Of a stretch of DNA of 64,000 bases, positions 1 through 11,927 are shown piece after piece; positions within the stretch are counted from its first letter, which is position 1; each line of letters opens with the position of its first letter. Source of the DNA: Wenjunlia vitaminophila DSM 41686 (GTDB taxonomy: Bacteria; Actinomycetota; Actinomycetes; Streptomycetales; Streptomycetaceae); the NCBI RefSeq assembly GCF_000380165.1, contig NZ_KB904651.1, positions 1 through 64,000 on the forward strand, given 5' to 3'. The notes under the pieces are model-generated. The model was not told where the DNA came from. It searched no databases and saw nothing but the letters and a program-made list of their open reading frames with translations. Made by a program: the position numbers and the translations under genes.

Positions 1-22
1 GTCGTCATGGCACGTTTCTAGC

Positions 23-181
23 ATGGAAGACGAGAAGCGGATCTCTCTCCGCCTACCAACCCACCTGCACACACGCCTGGTTGAAGCGGCCCGTACCGAC
101 CGGCGGTCACTCAACTCTGAGATTGTCCACCTGCTTGAGGTCGCACTCGGTCCCGCGGTTGAAGACGACCAATCGCCCTGA
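23..181 (+). CDS. Arc-like ribbon-helix-helix DNA-binding protein (52 aa)
   Basis: This short reading frame encodes 52 residues. An N-terminal strand KRISLRLP (residues 5-12) is followed by two predicted helices (about 13-25 and 29-42), the layout of the Arc/CopG ribbon-helix-helix fold. Such proteins bind DNA as dimers, often as antitoxins or self-repressors. The ATG lies one base after an in-frame TAG at 19-21 that may end an upstream gene outside the window, so the two could be coupled. No partner toxin is visible. It is slightly less GC-biased at third positions than its neighbours. The family call is from pattern only; the target is unknown. Confidence 0.7.
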   Translation: MEDEKRISLRLPTHLHTRLVEAARTDRRSLNSEIVHLLEVALGPAVEDDQSP

Positions 182-224
182 CGGCGACTACTCTTTCCTT
201 GCCCTGCTCCGCAGGAGTCCGATT

Positions 225-250
225 CCTCCCCGGCCTGAAGGCCGGGGCAT
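225..250. repeat. Hairpin resembling an IS200/IS605 element end
   Basis: CCCCGGCC (228-235) and GGCCGGGG (240-247) form a perfect 8-bp stem with a TGAA loop, preceded by TTCCT. Imperfect hairpins of this kind mark the ends of IS200/IS605 elements and are recognised by the TnpA transposase. No tnpA or tnpB gene is present within the window, so this is either the end of an element extending left or a relic. A simple terminator is less likely because no T-run follows. Confidence 0.4.
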
Positions 251-313
251 CCTCGCAGCGATCTGGTGACACTTCGGTCCCCGCCGAAGCGACCCGACCC
301 TACGCTGCTCGGT

Positions 314-1048
314 ATGAACACGGCATCCCCTAGCAAACCGCCCGCACAGAGAGTCGCCGACCACCTGGAGATCGAGCCGAGCATCCTGTACTTCGGGACG
401 CCAGTGGTACTCCTGTCCACAGAGAATCAGGACGGCTCGTTCAACCTCGCCCCGATCTCGTCCGCATGGGCCCTGGGGCAGACGGTCGTGATCGGACTGG
501 GCCGTGAGGGACAGACCGCGTACAACCTCGGCAGCCGCCCCGACCTGGTCATCAACCTGCCGGCCCCCGCCCAGTGGCCGGCCGTGGAGCGGCTGGCGCC
601 ACTGACCGGCCGCAATCCGGTGCCCTCCGGCAAGCCCGAGGGCTGCCGCTTCGAGCCGGACAAGTTCGCCGCGGCGGGTCTGACCGGCGAGCCCTCCCGT
701 CTGGTCCGACCGCCCCGCGTCGCCGGTTGTCCGATCCAACTGGAGGCCCTCGCCGAGCGGGTGCGGCCGGACGTCTCCGGGGAGTTCGTCATCGTCGAGG
801 CCGTCGTGCGCAAGGTGCACGCCGACTCCCGCATCGTCGTCCCGGGCACCGACCACATCGACCCCGCCGCCTGGAGCCCTCTCATCTACAACTTCCGCCA
901 CTACTTCGGACTCGGCCCGGAACTCGGCCGCTCCTACCGCACCCAGACCCCCCGCAACGTCGAGGGGTCCGCCCCCGCCGACACGGGCCGCACCCACGGG
1001 AATGAGGCGACGGGTGCTACTTCCCGGCCGTGCCGGGTTCCTCACTGA
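314..1048 (+). CDS. Flavin reductase-like (FMN-binding split barrel) protein
   Basis: A 244-residue protein of the flavin reductase-like family, which binds FMN and usually supplies reduced flavin or acts as a small flavoenzyme. The N-terminal stretch with LSTENQDGSFNLAPISS (about 30-46), followed by a GLGREGQTAYNL segment, matches the FMN-binding core of DIM6/NTAB proteins. The last about 45 residues look disordered. The ATG at 314 was chosen over an in-frame ATG at 266 because the domain begins soon after it. The 3' end overlaps the convergent DUF1048 gene by 32 bases. The substrate is unknown. Confidence 0.8.
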   Translation: MNTASPSKPPAQRVADHLEIEPSILYFGTPVVLLSTENQDGSFNLAPISSAWALGQTVVIGLGREGQTAYNLGSRPDLVINLPAPAQWPAVERLAPLTGRNPVPSGKPEGCRFEPDKFAAAGLTGEPSRLVRPPRVAGCPIQLEALAERVRPDVSGEFVIVEAVVRKVHADSRIVVPGTDHIDPAAWSPLIYNFRHYFGLGPELGRSYRTQTPRNVEGSAPADTGRTHGNEATGATSRPCRVPH

Positions 1049-1343
1049 TGGACTCCTGATAGACGTCCGCATAGGTGCGTGAGTCCTTGACCAGGTCGTC
1101 GCAGAAAGCGGCGACGTCGTTGCCGACGAGTTCCAGGACCCCCTTTCCCGCGGCGGCGCCCTCCTCGAAGAAGTCGACGACCCCGGGGAGCAGGGGCCCG
1201 TCAGCGAGGTCGGTCGGTCCGACCTTGAACAGGTACCTCTGAATCTCCTTGTAGACGATCTGGTAGTCCTGCGGGAGCGACTTGACGCGGGCCGTGTGCG
1301 CCCGCCACTGCTTCTTGCCCTCGATGATGTCGTGGATGCTCAC
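1017..1343 (-). CDS. DUF1048 family protein (copy 2)
   Basis: A 108-residue, mostly helical protein starting with GTG at 1343. It contains the W-x(n)-LP-x-DY and FFEEGAAAGK-VLELVGNDV-FCDDL features of DUF1048. Members of this family commonly sit directly behind a PadR regulator; their biochemical role is unknown. It lies one base downstream of a second DUF1048 gene, and the two proteins align along most of their length, so they look like an old tandem duplication. The three genes (PadR, DUF1048, DUF1048) are almost certainly one transcript. Confidence 0.85.
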   Translation of the reverse strand: MSIHDIIEGKKQWRAHTARVKSLPQDYQIVYKEIQRYLFKVGPTDLADGPLLPGVVDFFEEGAAAGKGVLELVGNDVAAFCDDLVKDSRTYADVYQESISEEPGTAGK

Positions 1344-1344
1344 G

Positions 1345-1701
1345 TCAGCCCTCCAGCCGACTCAGTTTCCTGGCGACGTTCCTGTTCAACTGCTCGCGCC
1401 ACCGGTCACGATGGGTGCGAGCCCCTGCTCCACCGGCCAGCGCCGCGCAGAAGCCCCGGATGTCGTCGCCGAGCACCTCATGGACGCTCTGCCCGTCCGC
1501 CGCCGTTTCCTCGAGCAGCCCCAGGGCGGCGTCGAGGATCGGCATCAGGTTGCGGCCGGTGAAGTCCGCACGGGGGAAGAGGTGGCCCTTGATCTGTTCC
1601 CAGGCCGCCCGGTGGTCGTCCGGCAGGGCCTCGGCCCGGGCTTCGAACGCCTTCCACTCCCTGGTGAGATCGCTGCCTGTGATGGTCTCCCAGAAGTTCA
1701 T
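1345..1701 (-). CDS. DUF1048 family protein (copy 1)
   Basis: A 118-residue helical protein of the DUF1048 family. The ATG at 1701 overlaps the TGA of the PadR gene (ATGA, 1698-1701), showing translational coupling. Conserved features are the LPDDHRAAWEQIKGHLF segment (about 29-45) and GQSVHEVLGDDIRGFC (about 72-87), matching positions in the next gene. No signal peptide or membrane segment is visible. Function is unknown. By association with PadR it may be a regulator-linked effector or may modulate the regulator; that is inference. Confidence 0.85.
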   Translation of the reverse strand: MNFWETITGSDLTREWKAFEARAEALPDDHRAAWEQIKGHLFPRADFTGRNLMPILDAALGLLEETAADGQSVHEVLGDDIRGFCAALAGGAGARTHRDRWREQLNRNVARKLSRLEG

Positions 1702-2024
1702 TTCCCGCCCTCCTTGAGCCTGTCGATGCGTGTTGAGACGTACTGCCATTTCGCCCAGAACTTCGCGAGTTCTCCGCGGCCGGCGTCGTTGAGCGCGTAG
1801 AACTTGCGGGGCGGACCGACCCCGGAGGGTCGCTTCGTCACCTGGACGAGCCCGTTCCTCTCCAGCCGCAGCAGGATGGTGTACACCGTCCCCTCGATGA
1901 CGTCGGTGAAGCCGAGCTCGTTCAGGCGACGGGTGATGGCGTACCCGTAGGTCTCCTCGCTGCCGATGATCTCGAGCACGCACCCTTCCAGCGTGCCCTT
2001 CAGCATCTCCGTCAGGTCGTCCAA
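1698..2024 (-). CDS. PadR family transcriptional regulator
   Basis: A 108-residue PadR-type winged-helix repressor. The sequence from MLKGTLEGCVLEIIG through YGYAITRRLNELGF to VYTILLRLERNGLV is the canonical PadR recognition domain, and the C-terminal helix (GRGELAKFWAKW) is the dimerisation helix. I chose the TTG at 2024, which gives the usual MDDLTEMLKG-type beginning and has a GAGAGGG ribosome site 6-8 bases upstream; the ATG at 2006 has its GACGGAG directly abutting. It heads the PadR-DUF1048-DUF1048 operon and probably represses it through the AGTACT repeats just upstream. Confidence 0.9.
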   Translation of the reverse strand: MDDLTEMLKGTLEGCVLEIIGSEETYGYAITRRLNELGFTDVIEGTVYTILLRLERNGLVQVTKRPSGVGPPRKFYALNDAGRGELAKFWAKWQYVSTRIDRLKEGGK

Positions 2025-2045
2025 GGCCAGCCCTCTCAGCCCTCT

Positions 2046-2070
2046 CAGTACTACGTGATACAGAGTACTG
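2046..2070. promoter_or_regulatory. Candidate PadR operator
   Basis: CAGTACT (2046-2052) and AGTACTG (2064-2070) form a 7-bp inverted repeat with an 11-base spacer, about 22 bases upstream of the padR start. The position and symmetry fit an autoregulatory site for the adjacent PadR repressor. The spacer contains GTGATAC, which may carry the leftward -10 element. Assignment is by position only. Confidence 0.45.
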
Positions 2071-2196
2071 CTATACGGTACCACCGACTAGTGGGAGGTC
2101 GGCGATCGGCGAGCCGCGGACCTACCGCCCCCGGCGGCCCGGCCCCGGGCGGGGCACCCGGAACGGGAACGTCGCGGGGCGGGATACAGTCCGAAC

Positions 2197-3582
2197 GTGC
2201 TTGCCATCGCTGTTCTGTTGGTCGCCGCGCTGCTCCTGGTCGCGGGCGTGCACTACTACCTGTGGCGGAGGCTGGTGCGGGACACCACCGCGCCGGGCAG
2301 CCGGGGGCGGTTGGTGGGCACCGTGGCGGTGCCCGTGCTCGCCGTGATCGCCGTCGCCGCCCTGGTGGCCGGGCGGACGCTGCCCATCGCCGTGGCCCGG
2401 GTCTTCGCCTGGCCCGGCTACCTGTGGCTGGCCGTGGTGCTTTACCTGCTGCTCGGGCTGCTGGTCGGCGAACTGATCCGCCCGGTGTGGCTGCGGGTGC
2501 TACGGCGCCGCGGCGAGCCGGCGGGCCGGCCGGCGGCGCACGACGCGCGGCTCACGGTGGGGTCGCCGTCACCCGCGGTGACCCTGGCCGGGGCCGGCAC
2601 CCCGGGGGCCGCCGGCCCGACGGAGACGACCGCCCCCGTGAACGGGGAAGGGCCGGCCGCCGACCCCGCCGCCACGGGTCCGAGCTCCGCGGTGGCCCCG
2701 GCGGACACCACCTCCCCCGGGGCCGCCGCCCCACCCGACGGCCCGGGCCCGCGGGAGACCAGCCGTCGGCTGTTCGTGGCCCGTGGTGTCGCCCTGGTGG
2801 CCGGTGCCACGGCCGTGGGCACCGTCGGCTACGGAATGCACACCGCCCTGGGGCCCCCGCGGCTGAAGCGGGTCACCGTCCCCCTGGGCAAGCTCGACCC
2901 CAGGGCACACGGTTTCCGGATCGCCGTGGTCAGCGACATCCACCTGGGCCCCATATCCGGCCGGGCGCACACCCAGCGCATCGTGGACACCATCAACCGC
3001 ACCGAGCCCGACCTGGTCGCCATCGTCGGCGACCTGGTGGACGGCAGCGTGGAGCAGCTCGGTTCGGCCGCCGAGCCGCTCGCCGGGCTGCGGTCCCGGC
3101 ACGGCAGCTTCTTCGTCACCGGGAACCACGAGTACTTCTCGGGGGCCGAGGAGTGGGTGGCGCAGGTCCGTACCCTCGGGGTCCACCCCCTCGAGAACGA
3201 GCGGGTGGAGATCGCCGGGTTCGACCTGGCCGGGGTCAACGACGTCGCGGGTGAGGACGAGGGGCAGGGCCCGGACTTCGACCGCGCCCTGGGCGACCGC
3301 GACCCGTCGCGGGCCTCGGTGCTCCTGGCCCACCAGCCGGTCCAGGTGCACGAGGCGGTCAGGCACGGCGTGGACCTCCAGTTGTCCGGACACACCCACG
3401 GCGGGCAGATGTGGCCGGTCAACCTGGTCGCCGACCTCGCCAACCCGACCCTCGCCGGGTTGGAGCGCCACGGGAACACCCAGCTCTACGTCACCCGGGG
3501 GGCGGGGTTCTGGGGTCCGCCCGTTCGCGTGGGCGCGCCGCCGGACATCACCGTGGTCACCCTGGCCTCCCCGGACGCCTGA
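2197..3582 (+). CDS. Membrane-anchored calcineurin-like metallophosphoesterase
   Basis: A 461-residue protein. The N-terminus has hydrophobic segments at about 1-22, 41-60 and 73-92, then a disordered Ala/Pro-rich stretch (about 105-185) and another hydrophobic segment (about 193-212) before the catalytic domain. The metallophosphoesterase signature is complete: SDIHLG (D247, H249), GDLVDG (D279), GNHEY (N310, H311), AHQP and SGHTHGGQ (H399, H401). This arrangement matches YkuE/YaeI-type membrane phosphoesterases, some of which act on lipid or UDP-sugar pyrophosphates; the substrate here is unknown. The start is the GTG at 2197; the ribosome site is weak. Confidence 0.9.
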   Translation: MLAIAVLLVAALLLVAGVHYYLWRRLVRDTTAPGSRGRLVGTVAVPVLAVIAVAALVAGRTLPIAVARVFAWPGYLWLAVVLYLLLGLLVGELIRPVWLRVLRRRGEPAGRPAAHDARLTVGSPSPAVTLAGAGTPGAAGPTETTAPVNGEGPAADPAATGPSSAVAPADTTSPGAAAPPDGPGPRETSRRLFVARGVALVAGATAVGTVGYGMHTALGPPRLKRVTVPLGKLDPRAHGFRIAVVSDIHLGPISGRAHTQRIVDTINRTEPDLVAIVGDLVDGSVEQLGSAAEPLAGLRSRHGSFFVTGNHEYFSGAEEWVAQVRTLGVHPLENERVEIAGFDLAGVNDVAGEDEGQGPDFDRALGDRDPSRASVLLAHQPVQVHEAVRHGVDLQLSGHTHGGQMWPVNLVADLANPTLAGLERHGNTQLYVTRGAGFWGPPVRVGAPPDITVVTLASPDA

Positions 3583-3716
3583 CGGCCGGGCGAACGGGTT
3601 TTCTGGTCATGCTCGACACCGATGGAGTTGGAGCACCCTTGAGAATGTCTGATATTCACTCAAATGCATGTGATAATAAGACTGGCTTATCGGTTTACTC
3701 CAGGTACGGTCTCCGC

Positions 3717-5027
3717 GTGCGCACCTTTCGCCATGTCACCTCCGCCGCGCTGACCGCGCTCGTCCTGTTCGCCTCGGCGGCACCGGCCACCGCCGACCCG
3801 TCCGACGCCACCGCCGACCCCGCCCCGCCCTCACGCATGTCCGCCGTGGGCGGGCCGCTGCTGGGGAAGCCCGGCACGCAGGTGCGGCCGGCGACCGGGA
3901 CCCCGGCGCTGCCGGCGAAGCTGACCGCCCGTTCCTGGATCGTGGCGGACGCCGACAGCGGCGAGGTGCTCGCTGCGCACAACGCGCACTGGAGGCTCGC
4001 CCCGGCCAGCACCCTGAAGATGCTCTTCGCCGACACCCTGCTCCCCCGGTTCGACAAGGGCACCAAGCACCGGGTCTCGCTCGCCGAGCTCAGCGGGGTC
4101 CAGCCCGGCAGCAGCCTGGTGGGGGTCAAGGAGAACCAGACCTACACCGTGCACGACCTGTGGCTCGGGGTCTTCCTCCGCTCGGGCAACGACGCGGTGC
4201 ACGTGCTGTGCGCGATGAACGGGGGGGTGGACACCACCGTCCGCCAGATGCAGGAGCAGGCCGAGGAACTCCAGGCCAACGACACCCGCGTGGTCACCCC
4301 GGACGGCTTCGACGCCCCCGGCCAGGTGTCCTCGGCCTACGACCTGACCCTGTTCGCCCGCCACGGGCTGCGGAACCCGGACTTCCGCGGCTACAGCTCC
4401 ACCCAGCGGGCGCGGTTCCCCGGACTGACGGGGAAGAACGGCAGGCGGGAGACGTTCGAGATCCAGAACACCAACCGGCTCCTCACCGGCACCTACGGAC
4501 TGACCCGCTACCCGGGGCTGACCGGGGTAAAGAACGGCTACACCTCCCACGCCGGCAACACCCTGACCGTGGCGGCCGAGCGCAACGGCCGGACCCTGCT
4601 GGTCACCCTGATGCACCCGGACTCCGGCGGCAACACCGTCTACGAGGAGTCGGCCAAGCTGCTGGACTGGGGTTTCGCGGCGGGCGACACCGTGCAACCG
4701 GTGGGCACGCTGGTGCCCCCGAAGTCGGAGGCCGTCGCCTCCGCTGAGCCCACCGGGCCGGACGACCAGGAGCCGCCCGGCAACAGGGCCGGCGGTTCCC
4801 AGTCCGACCTGGCCTCGGGGGACGACGACCCCGCCGGGGTCCCGACGACCGGTCTGGTTCTGGCCGCGGTCGCCGCGGTGCTCCTGGGCGGGGTGGTCTT
4901 CCTGATCCGGCGCCGGCCACTGCCCGGGGTGCTCGGACCCGGCGGCTGGGCGCGGCACCAGTCAGGCGCCGGTTCCGCCGGCCGCCGTCAGTGGTTCCGG
5001 AGGAAGCCGCGCCTGCCCCGCCGCTGA
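3717..5027 (+). CDS. D-alanyl-D-alanine carboxypeptidase (peptidase S11)
   Basis: A 436-residue penicillin-binding protein of the DacA/DacC type, which removes the terminal D-Ala of peptidoglycan pentapeptides outside the membrane. A Sec signal peptide covers about residues 1-31. The catalytic SxxK is STLK (S98, K101) and the second motif is SGN (156-158). The third motif reads KNG (272-274) rather than the usual KTG. After a Pro-rich linker there is a C-terminal membrane helix (about 378-400) and a basic tail, so the enzyme is anchored. The GTG at 3717 gives a proper signal peptide. The 134 bases upstream are AT-rich and probably carry the promoter. Confidence 0.92.
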   Translation: MRTFRHVTSAALTALVLFASAAPATADPSDATADPAPPSRMSAVGGPLLGKPGTQVRPATGTPALPAKLTARSWIVADADSGEVLAAHNAHWRLAPASTLKMLFADTLLPRFDKGTKHRVSLAELSGVQPGSSLVGVKENQTYTVHDLWLGVFLRSGNDAVHVLCAMNGGVDTTVRQMQEQAEELQANDTRVVTPDGFDAPGQVSSAYDLTLFARHGLRNPDFRGYSSTQRARFPGLTGKNGRRETFEIQNTNRLLTGTYGLTRYPGLTGVKNGYTSHAGNTLTVAAERNGRTLLVTLMHPDSGGNTVYEESAKLLDWGFAAGDTVQPVGTLVPPKSEAVASAEPTGPDDQEPPGNRAGGSQSDLASGDDDPAGVPTTGLVLAAVAAVLLGGVVFLIRRRPLPGVLGPGGWARHQSGAGSAGRRQWFRRKPRLPRR

Positions 5028-5048
5028 GGGCGCCGGGCCGCGGCGGGG
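5016..5048. terminator. Possible terminator between convergent genes
   Basis: CCCCGCCGC (5016-5024) and GCGGCGGGG (5040-5048) can form a 9-bp stem with a 15-base loop at the end of the carboxypeptidase gene, overlapping its stop codon. There is no T-run, so it is a weak candidate. Confidence 0.35.
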
Positions 5049-5124
5049 GACGGCCGGTTCGTCCGGCCTCCCGGCCTCCTGGCCTCCTGGACCGGCGGCG
5101 GGCAGCGGGCGGTGTGCCCGGCTC

Positions 5125-5697
5125 TCACCCGCGGGCGCTGGTCGGCAACTGTCCGGCCTCGGGCTGGTGGGGCAGGGCCGGGGCCGGGAAGCGGTACTCC
5201 CGGATCTGCCGCCAGACCCCGTCCGCACCCTGCTGGTACAGGGCGAAGCCGGGGGTGGCCCAGGCGGCGCGGAACCGGGCGAGTTCCGCGTGCGCCTGGT
5301 CCAGGGCGTCGTCCGGGACCCCATGGGCGATGGTGACGTGCGGGTGGTACGGGAAGGCCAGGTCACGCCGCAGCGGCCCGGACCGCACCCGTTCCTGGAG
5401 CCTGCGGCACTCCTCCGCCCCCCGCACCAGCCGGACGAAGACCACCGGGGACAGCGGCCGGAAGGTGTCGGTGCCGTCCAGCCATATCTCGAACACCCTG
5501 CCGATCGCCGCCACACCGGCGAGGTGCGCCTCGATCCCCGACAGCGCCTCGGTGCCGACCTCGGTCGGCGGCAGCAGGGTGACGTGCGTGGGGATGCGCC
5601 AGGCCTGCGGATCGCCGAACCCCGCCCGGCGCCGCTGGAGCAGGCTGCCGTAGGGCTCCGGGACCGCGATCGACACCCCGATGGTGCAGGTCCCCAC
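5125..5697 (-). CDS. 2'-5' RNA ligase-family (2H) phosphoesterase
   Basis: A 190-residue protein with the two HxT motifs of the 2H superfamily: HVTLLP (about 38-43) and HVTIAHG (about 118-124), about 80 residues apart as expected for 2'-5' RNA ligase/cyclic phosphodiesterase-like proteins. These act on 2',3'-cyclic or 2'-5' phosphodiester bonds in RNA or nucleotides; the physiological substrate in actinomycetes is not settled. It sits 24 bases downstream of trpS in the same direction and is probably co-transcribed with it. The C-terminal about 30 residues look unstructured. Confidence 0.85.
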   Translation of the reverse strand: MGTCTIGVSIAVPEPYGSLLQRRRAGFGDPQAWRIPTHVTLLPPTEVGTEALSGIEAHLAGVAAIGRVFEIWLDGTDTFRPLSPVVFVRLVRGAEECRRLQERVRSGPLRRDLAFPYHPHVTIAHGVPDDALDQAHAELARFRAAWATPGFALYQQGADGVWRQIREYRFPAPALPHQPEAGQLPTSARG

Positions 5698-5721
5698 GCG
5701 TGTCCCTCCTCCCGGGCGTGC

Positions 5722-6750
<1,029 letters not shown>

Positions 6751-6839
6751 TCAGGCCCCGGACCCCCCGTTCATCCGGATTCCCCGGGATGCCGCCCGGC
6801 CCGCGGCCCGCGGCCCGCGGCCCGTAGACCGCACCGGGC

Positions 6840-6886
6840 CGGCGGACGCGGACGGGGGACGGGGACGGGCCCGCCCCCGTCCGCCG
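6840..6886 (-). terminator. Terminator of glyA
   Basis: CGGCGGACG (6840-6848) pairs with CGTCCGCCG (6878-6886); a G-rich run and CCCCC inside extend the stem. It lies 10 bases past the glyA stop codon on the minus strand. Just beyond it, 6794-6825 holds several direct copies of CCCGCGG, a short GC repeat of no evident function. Confidence 0.6.
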
Positions 6887-6896
6887 ACCCCGCGTC

Positions 6897-8171
<1,275 letters not shown>

Positions 8172-8181
8172 GGGTCTGACG

Positions 8182-8234
8182 TCCTCCCGGGTCGGTCGGC
8201 GCGCCCCGCGGCGCGCGCGTTTCACGTACCCGGG
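8182..8234 (-). promoter_or_regulatory. Expression platform masking the glyA ribosome site
   Basis: Reading the minus strand, the sequence just after the aptamer contains CCCGGGT (from 8234 to 8228), which pairs perfectly with ACCCGGG (8192 to 8186). The GGG of the latter is the beginning of the GGGAGGA ribosome-binding site (8188 to 8182). Between them lies a local GC hairpin. The simplest reading is a helix that hides the ribosome site unless ligand holds the 3' strand of the aptamer; this is inference from pairing. Confidence 0.55.
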
Positions 8235-8333
8235 GCCCAGGCGGACGGCACCGCGGAGAGGTCACGGAGTCGTGCTCCGCCATGCCGCTTCCCCGTGGTC
8301 GCTTCCACGTTCGCCAGTCGCGACGCCTCCACC
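8232..8333 (-). ncRNA. ZTP (pfl) riboswitch upstream of glyA
   Basis: On the minus strand the leader contains, in order, the pfl/ZTP aptamer elements: GTCGCGACTGGCG (about 8330-8312), GAACGTGG and CGACCACGGGGAAGC (about 8312-8285) forming the small GUGG/CCAC hairpin, a variable stem, and the conserved 3' CCGCCTGGGC (8244-8235). This family binds ZMP/ZTP, the signal of formyl-folate shortage, and is well known in front of glyA and purine or folate genes in actinobacteria. The call rests on conserved core residues; no covariance model was run. Confidence 0.85.
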
Positions 8334-8509
8334 CTAACGGTTCTCGACCCGCGGTTCGCGGCGCCGGGCCGCACCCGCGGCCGGCACCTCTCCTAGCGGC
8401 CCTACCGCAACGCTCCAGCGGACAAGAAGAACGATGCGCAAAACTGGCGGGGGCGGATAGAAATGACCTGTCCCCGGCGATCCACGCGCAGATTTCAAGG
8501 AGTGCCACG

Positions 8510-9790
8510 ATGACGACCGCACCCACCAGCTCCCTGCCACCCAGCCAGCCGTCCGCCGGATCGCCCTCCGCCGGCACCCCTGCGAGCGCGACTGCCGCCG
8601 AGCTGATCAGCACCGCGGAGCAGTACAGCGCGCACAACTACCACCCGCTGCCGGTCGTGGTGTCCAGCGCGGAGGGCGCCTGGATGACCGATGTGGCCGG
8701 CCGGCGCTACCTGGACATGCTCGCCGGCTACTCGGCCCTGAACTTCGGCCACGGCAACCCCCGGCTGCTGCACGCCGCCCGGGCACAGCTCGACCGGTTG
8801 ACCCTCACCTCGAGGGCGTTCCACCACGACCGCTTCGCGCCGTTCTGCTCGGAGCTGGCGGCGTTGTGCGGCATGGAGATGGTGCTCCCGATGAACACCG
8901 GCGCGGAGGCCGTGGAGACGGCCGTGAAGACCGCCCGGAAGTGGGGGTACCGGGTCAAGGGGGTGGGCGAGGGCCGGGCGAAGATCGTCGCCGCGAGCGG
9001 CAACTTCCACGGCCGGACCACCACGGTGATCAGCTTCTCCACCGACGAGGAGGCCAGGGCCGACTACGGTCCCTACACCCCCGGCTTCGAGATCGTTCCC
9101 TACGGCGACGTGGACGCCCTGGAAGCGGCGGTGGACGACGACACGGTCGCGGTGCTGCTCGAGCCGATCCAGGGTGAGGCCGGGGTGCTGGTGCCCCCGC
9201 CCGGCTACCTCGCCGCGGTGCGGCGGATCACCCGTGAGCGCGGGGCGCTGTTCATCGCCGACGAGATCCAGTCCGGCCTCGGCCGCACCGGGCGCACCTT
9301 CGCCTGCGAGCACGAGGACGTGGTCCCGGACATGTACGTGCTGGGCAAGGCGCTGGGCGGTGGCGTGGTCCCGGTCTCCGCGGTGGTGTCGTCCCGGGAG
9401 GTGCTCGGCGTCTTCCGGCCGGGCGAGCACGGCTCCACCTTCGGCGGCAACCCGTTGGCCTGCGCCGTGGGCCTGGAGGTCATCGCGATGCTACGCACTG
9501 GGGAGTACCAGCGCCGGGCGGCGGAGCTCGGCGAGCACCTGCACCGCGAGCTGCGCGCGCTCGTCGGCGCCGAGGTGGTCACCGAGGTCCGGGGTCGCGG
9601 GCTGTGGGCGGGTGTGGACATCGCCCCCGAGCACGGCACCGCGCGGGAGGTCTCCCAGGCGCTGATGGACCAGGGGGTGCTGGTCAAGGACACCCACGGG
9701 CAGACCATCCGGATCGCCCCGCCGCTGGTGATCAGCCGGGAGGACCTGGACTGGGCGCTGGACAGGCTGCGGGGCGTCCTGGGCGGTTAG
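8510..9790 (+). CDS. rocD: Ornithine--oxo-acid transaminase
   Basis: A 426-residue class III aminotransferase converting ornithine and 2-oxoglutarate to glutamate semialdehyde and glutamate. The order ISTAEQYSAHNYHPLPVV, LDMLAGYSALNFGHG, LPMNTGAEAVETAVKTARKWGY, EPIQGEAGV and DEIQSGLGRTG, then the PLP lysine in VLGKALGGG (K280), is that of ornithine aminotransferase. ATG 8510 has an AAGGAG ribosome site seven bases upstream. The first about 30 residues (Ser/Pro/Ala-rich) are extra to the domain. It is divergent from glyA and convergent with mdh. Confidence 0.95.
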   Translation: MTTAPTSSLPPSQPSAGSPSAGTPASATAAELISTAEQYSAHNYHPLPVVVSSAEGAWMTDVAGRRYLDMLAGYSALNFGHGNPRLLHAARAQLDRLTLTSRAFHHDRFAPFCSELAALCGMEMVLPMNTGAEAVETAVKTARKWGYRVKGVGEGRAKIVAASGNFHGRTTTVISFSTDEEARADYGPYTPGFEIVPYGDVDALEAAVDDDTVAVLLEPIQGEAGVLVPPPGYLAAVRRITRERGALFIADEIQSGLGRTGRTFACEHEDVVPDMYVLGKALGGGVVPVSAVVSSREVLGVFRPGEHGSTFGGNPLACAVGLEVIAMLRTGEYQRRAAELGEHLHRELRALVGAEVVTEVRGRGLWAGVDIAPEHGTAREVSQALMDQGVLVKDTHGQTIRIAPPLVISREDLDWALDRLRGVLGG

Positions 9791-9811
9791 CCGACCGCCG
9801 ACCCGGGAGTC

Positions 9812-9849
9812 CCCGTCTGGACCGGACCGCGGGGTCCGGTCCAGACGGG
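9812..9849. terminator. Bidirectional terminator rocD/mdh
   Basis: A perfect 17-bp inverted repeat (9812-9828 with 9833-9849) and a GCGG loop lie between the convergent rocD and mdh genes. No T-run follows, as is common in high-GC actinomycetes. Confidence 0.75.
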
Positions 9850-9863
9850 TGGACCGGTGAGGG

Positions 9864-11712
<1,849 letters not shown>

Positions 11713-11927
11713 ATCGCATCCCTGTCCCTGGTCGGGGCCGTTGACGCGGACACCGGACGGGGTCGCACCGCGCCGTGCGCCCAGGGCTTGTGTGACCTCT
11801 TGTCCACCAGGTAACCCCGCGAACGGCCCGAGAGGTACTGCCGCCAACGAGAGCGAACGAATCCCGCCACACCGGGGTCGGTGGGTGGGGAGGGGAACGG
11901 GGGCGGCCCGGAGGTCGCGACGGGTGG

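Noticed and set aside
188-1072. Long minus-strand frame opposite the flavin reductase gene
   Set aside because: It is a mirror of the GC-biased real gene: composition is Gly/Ala/Arg/Val-rich and it has no domain.
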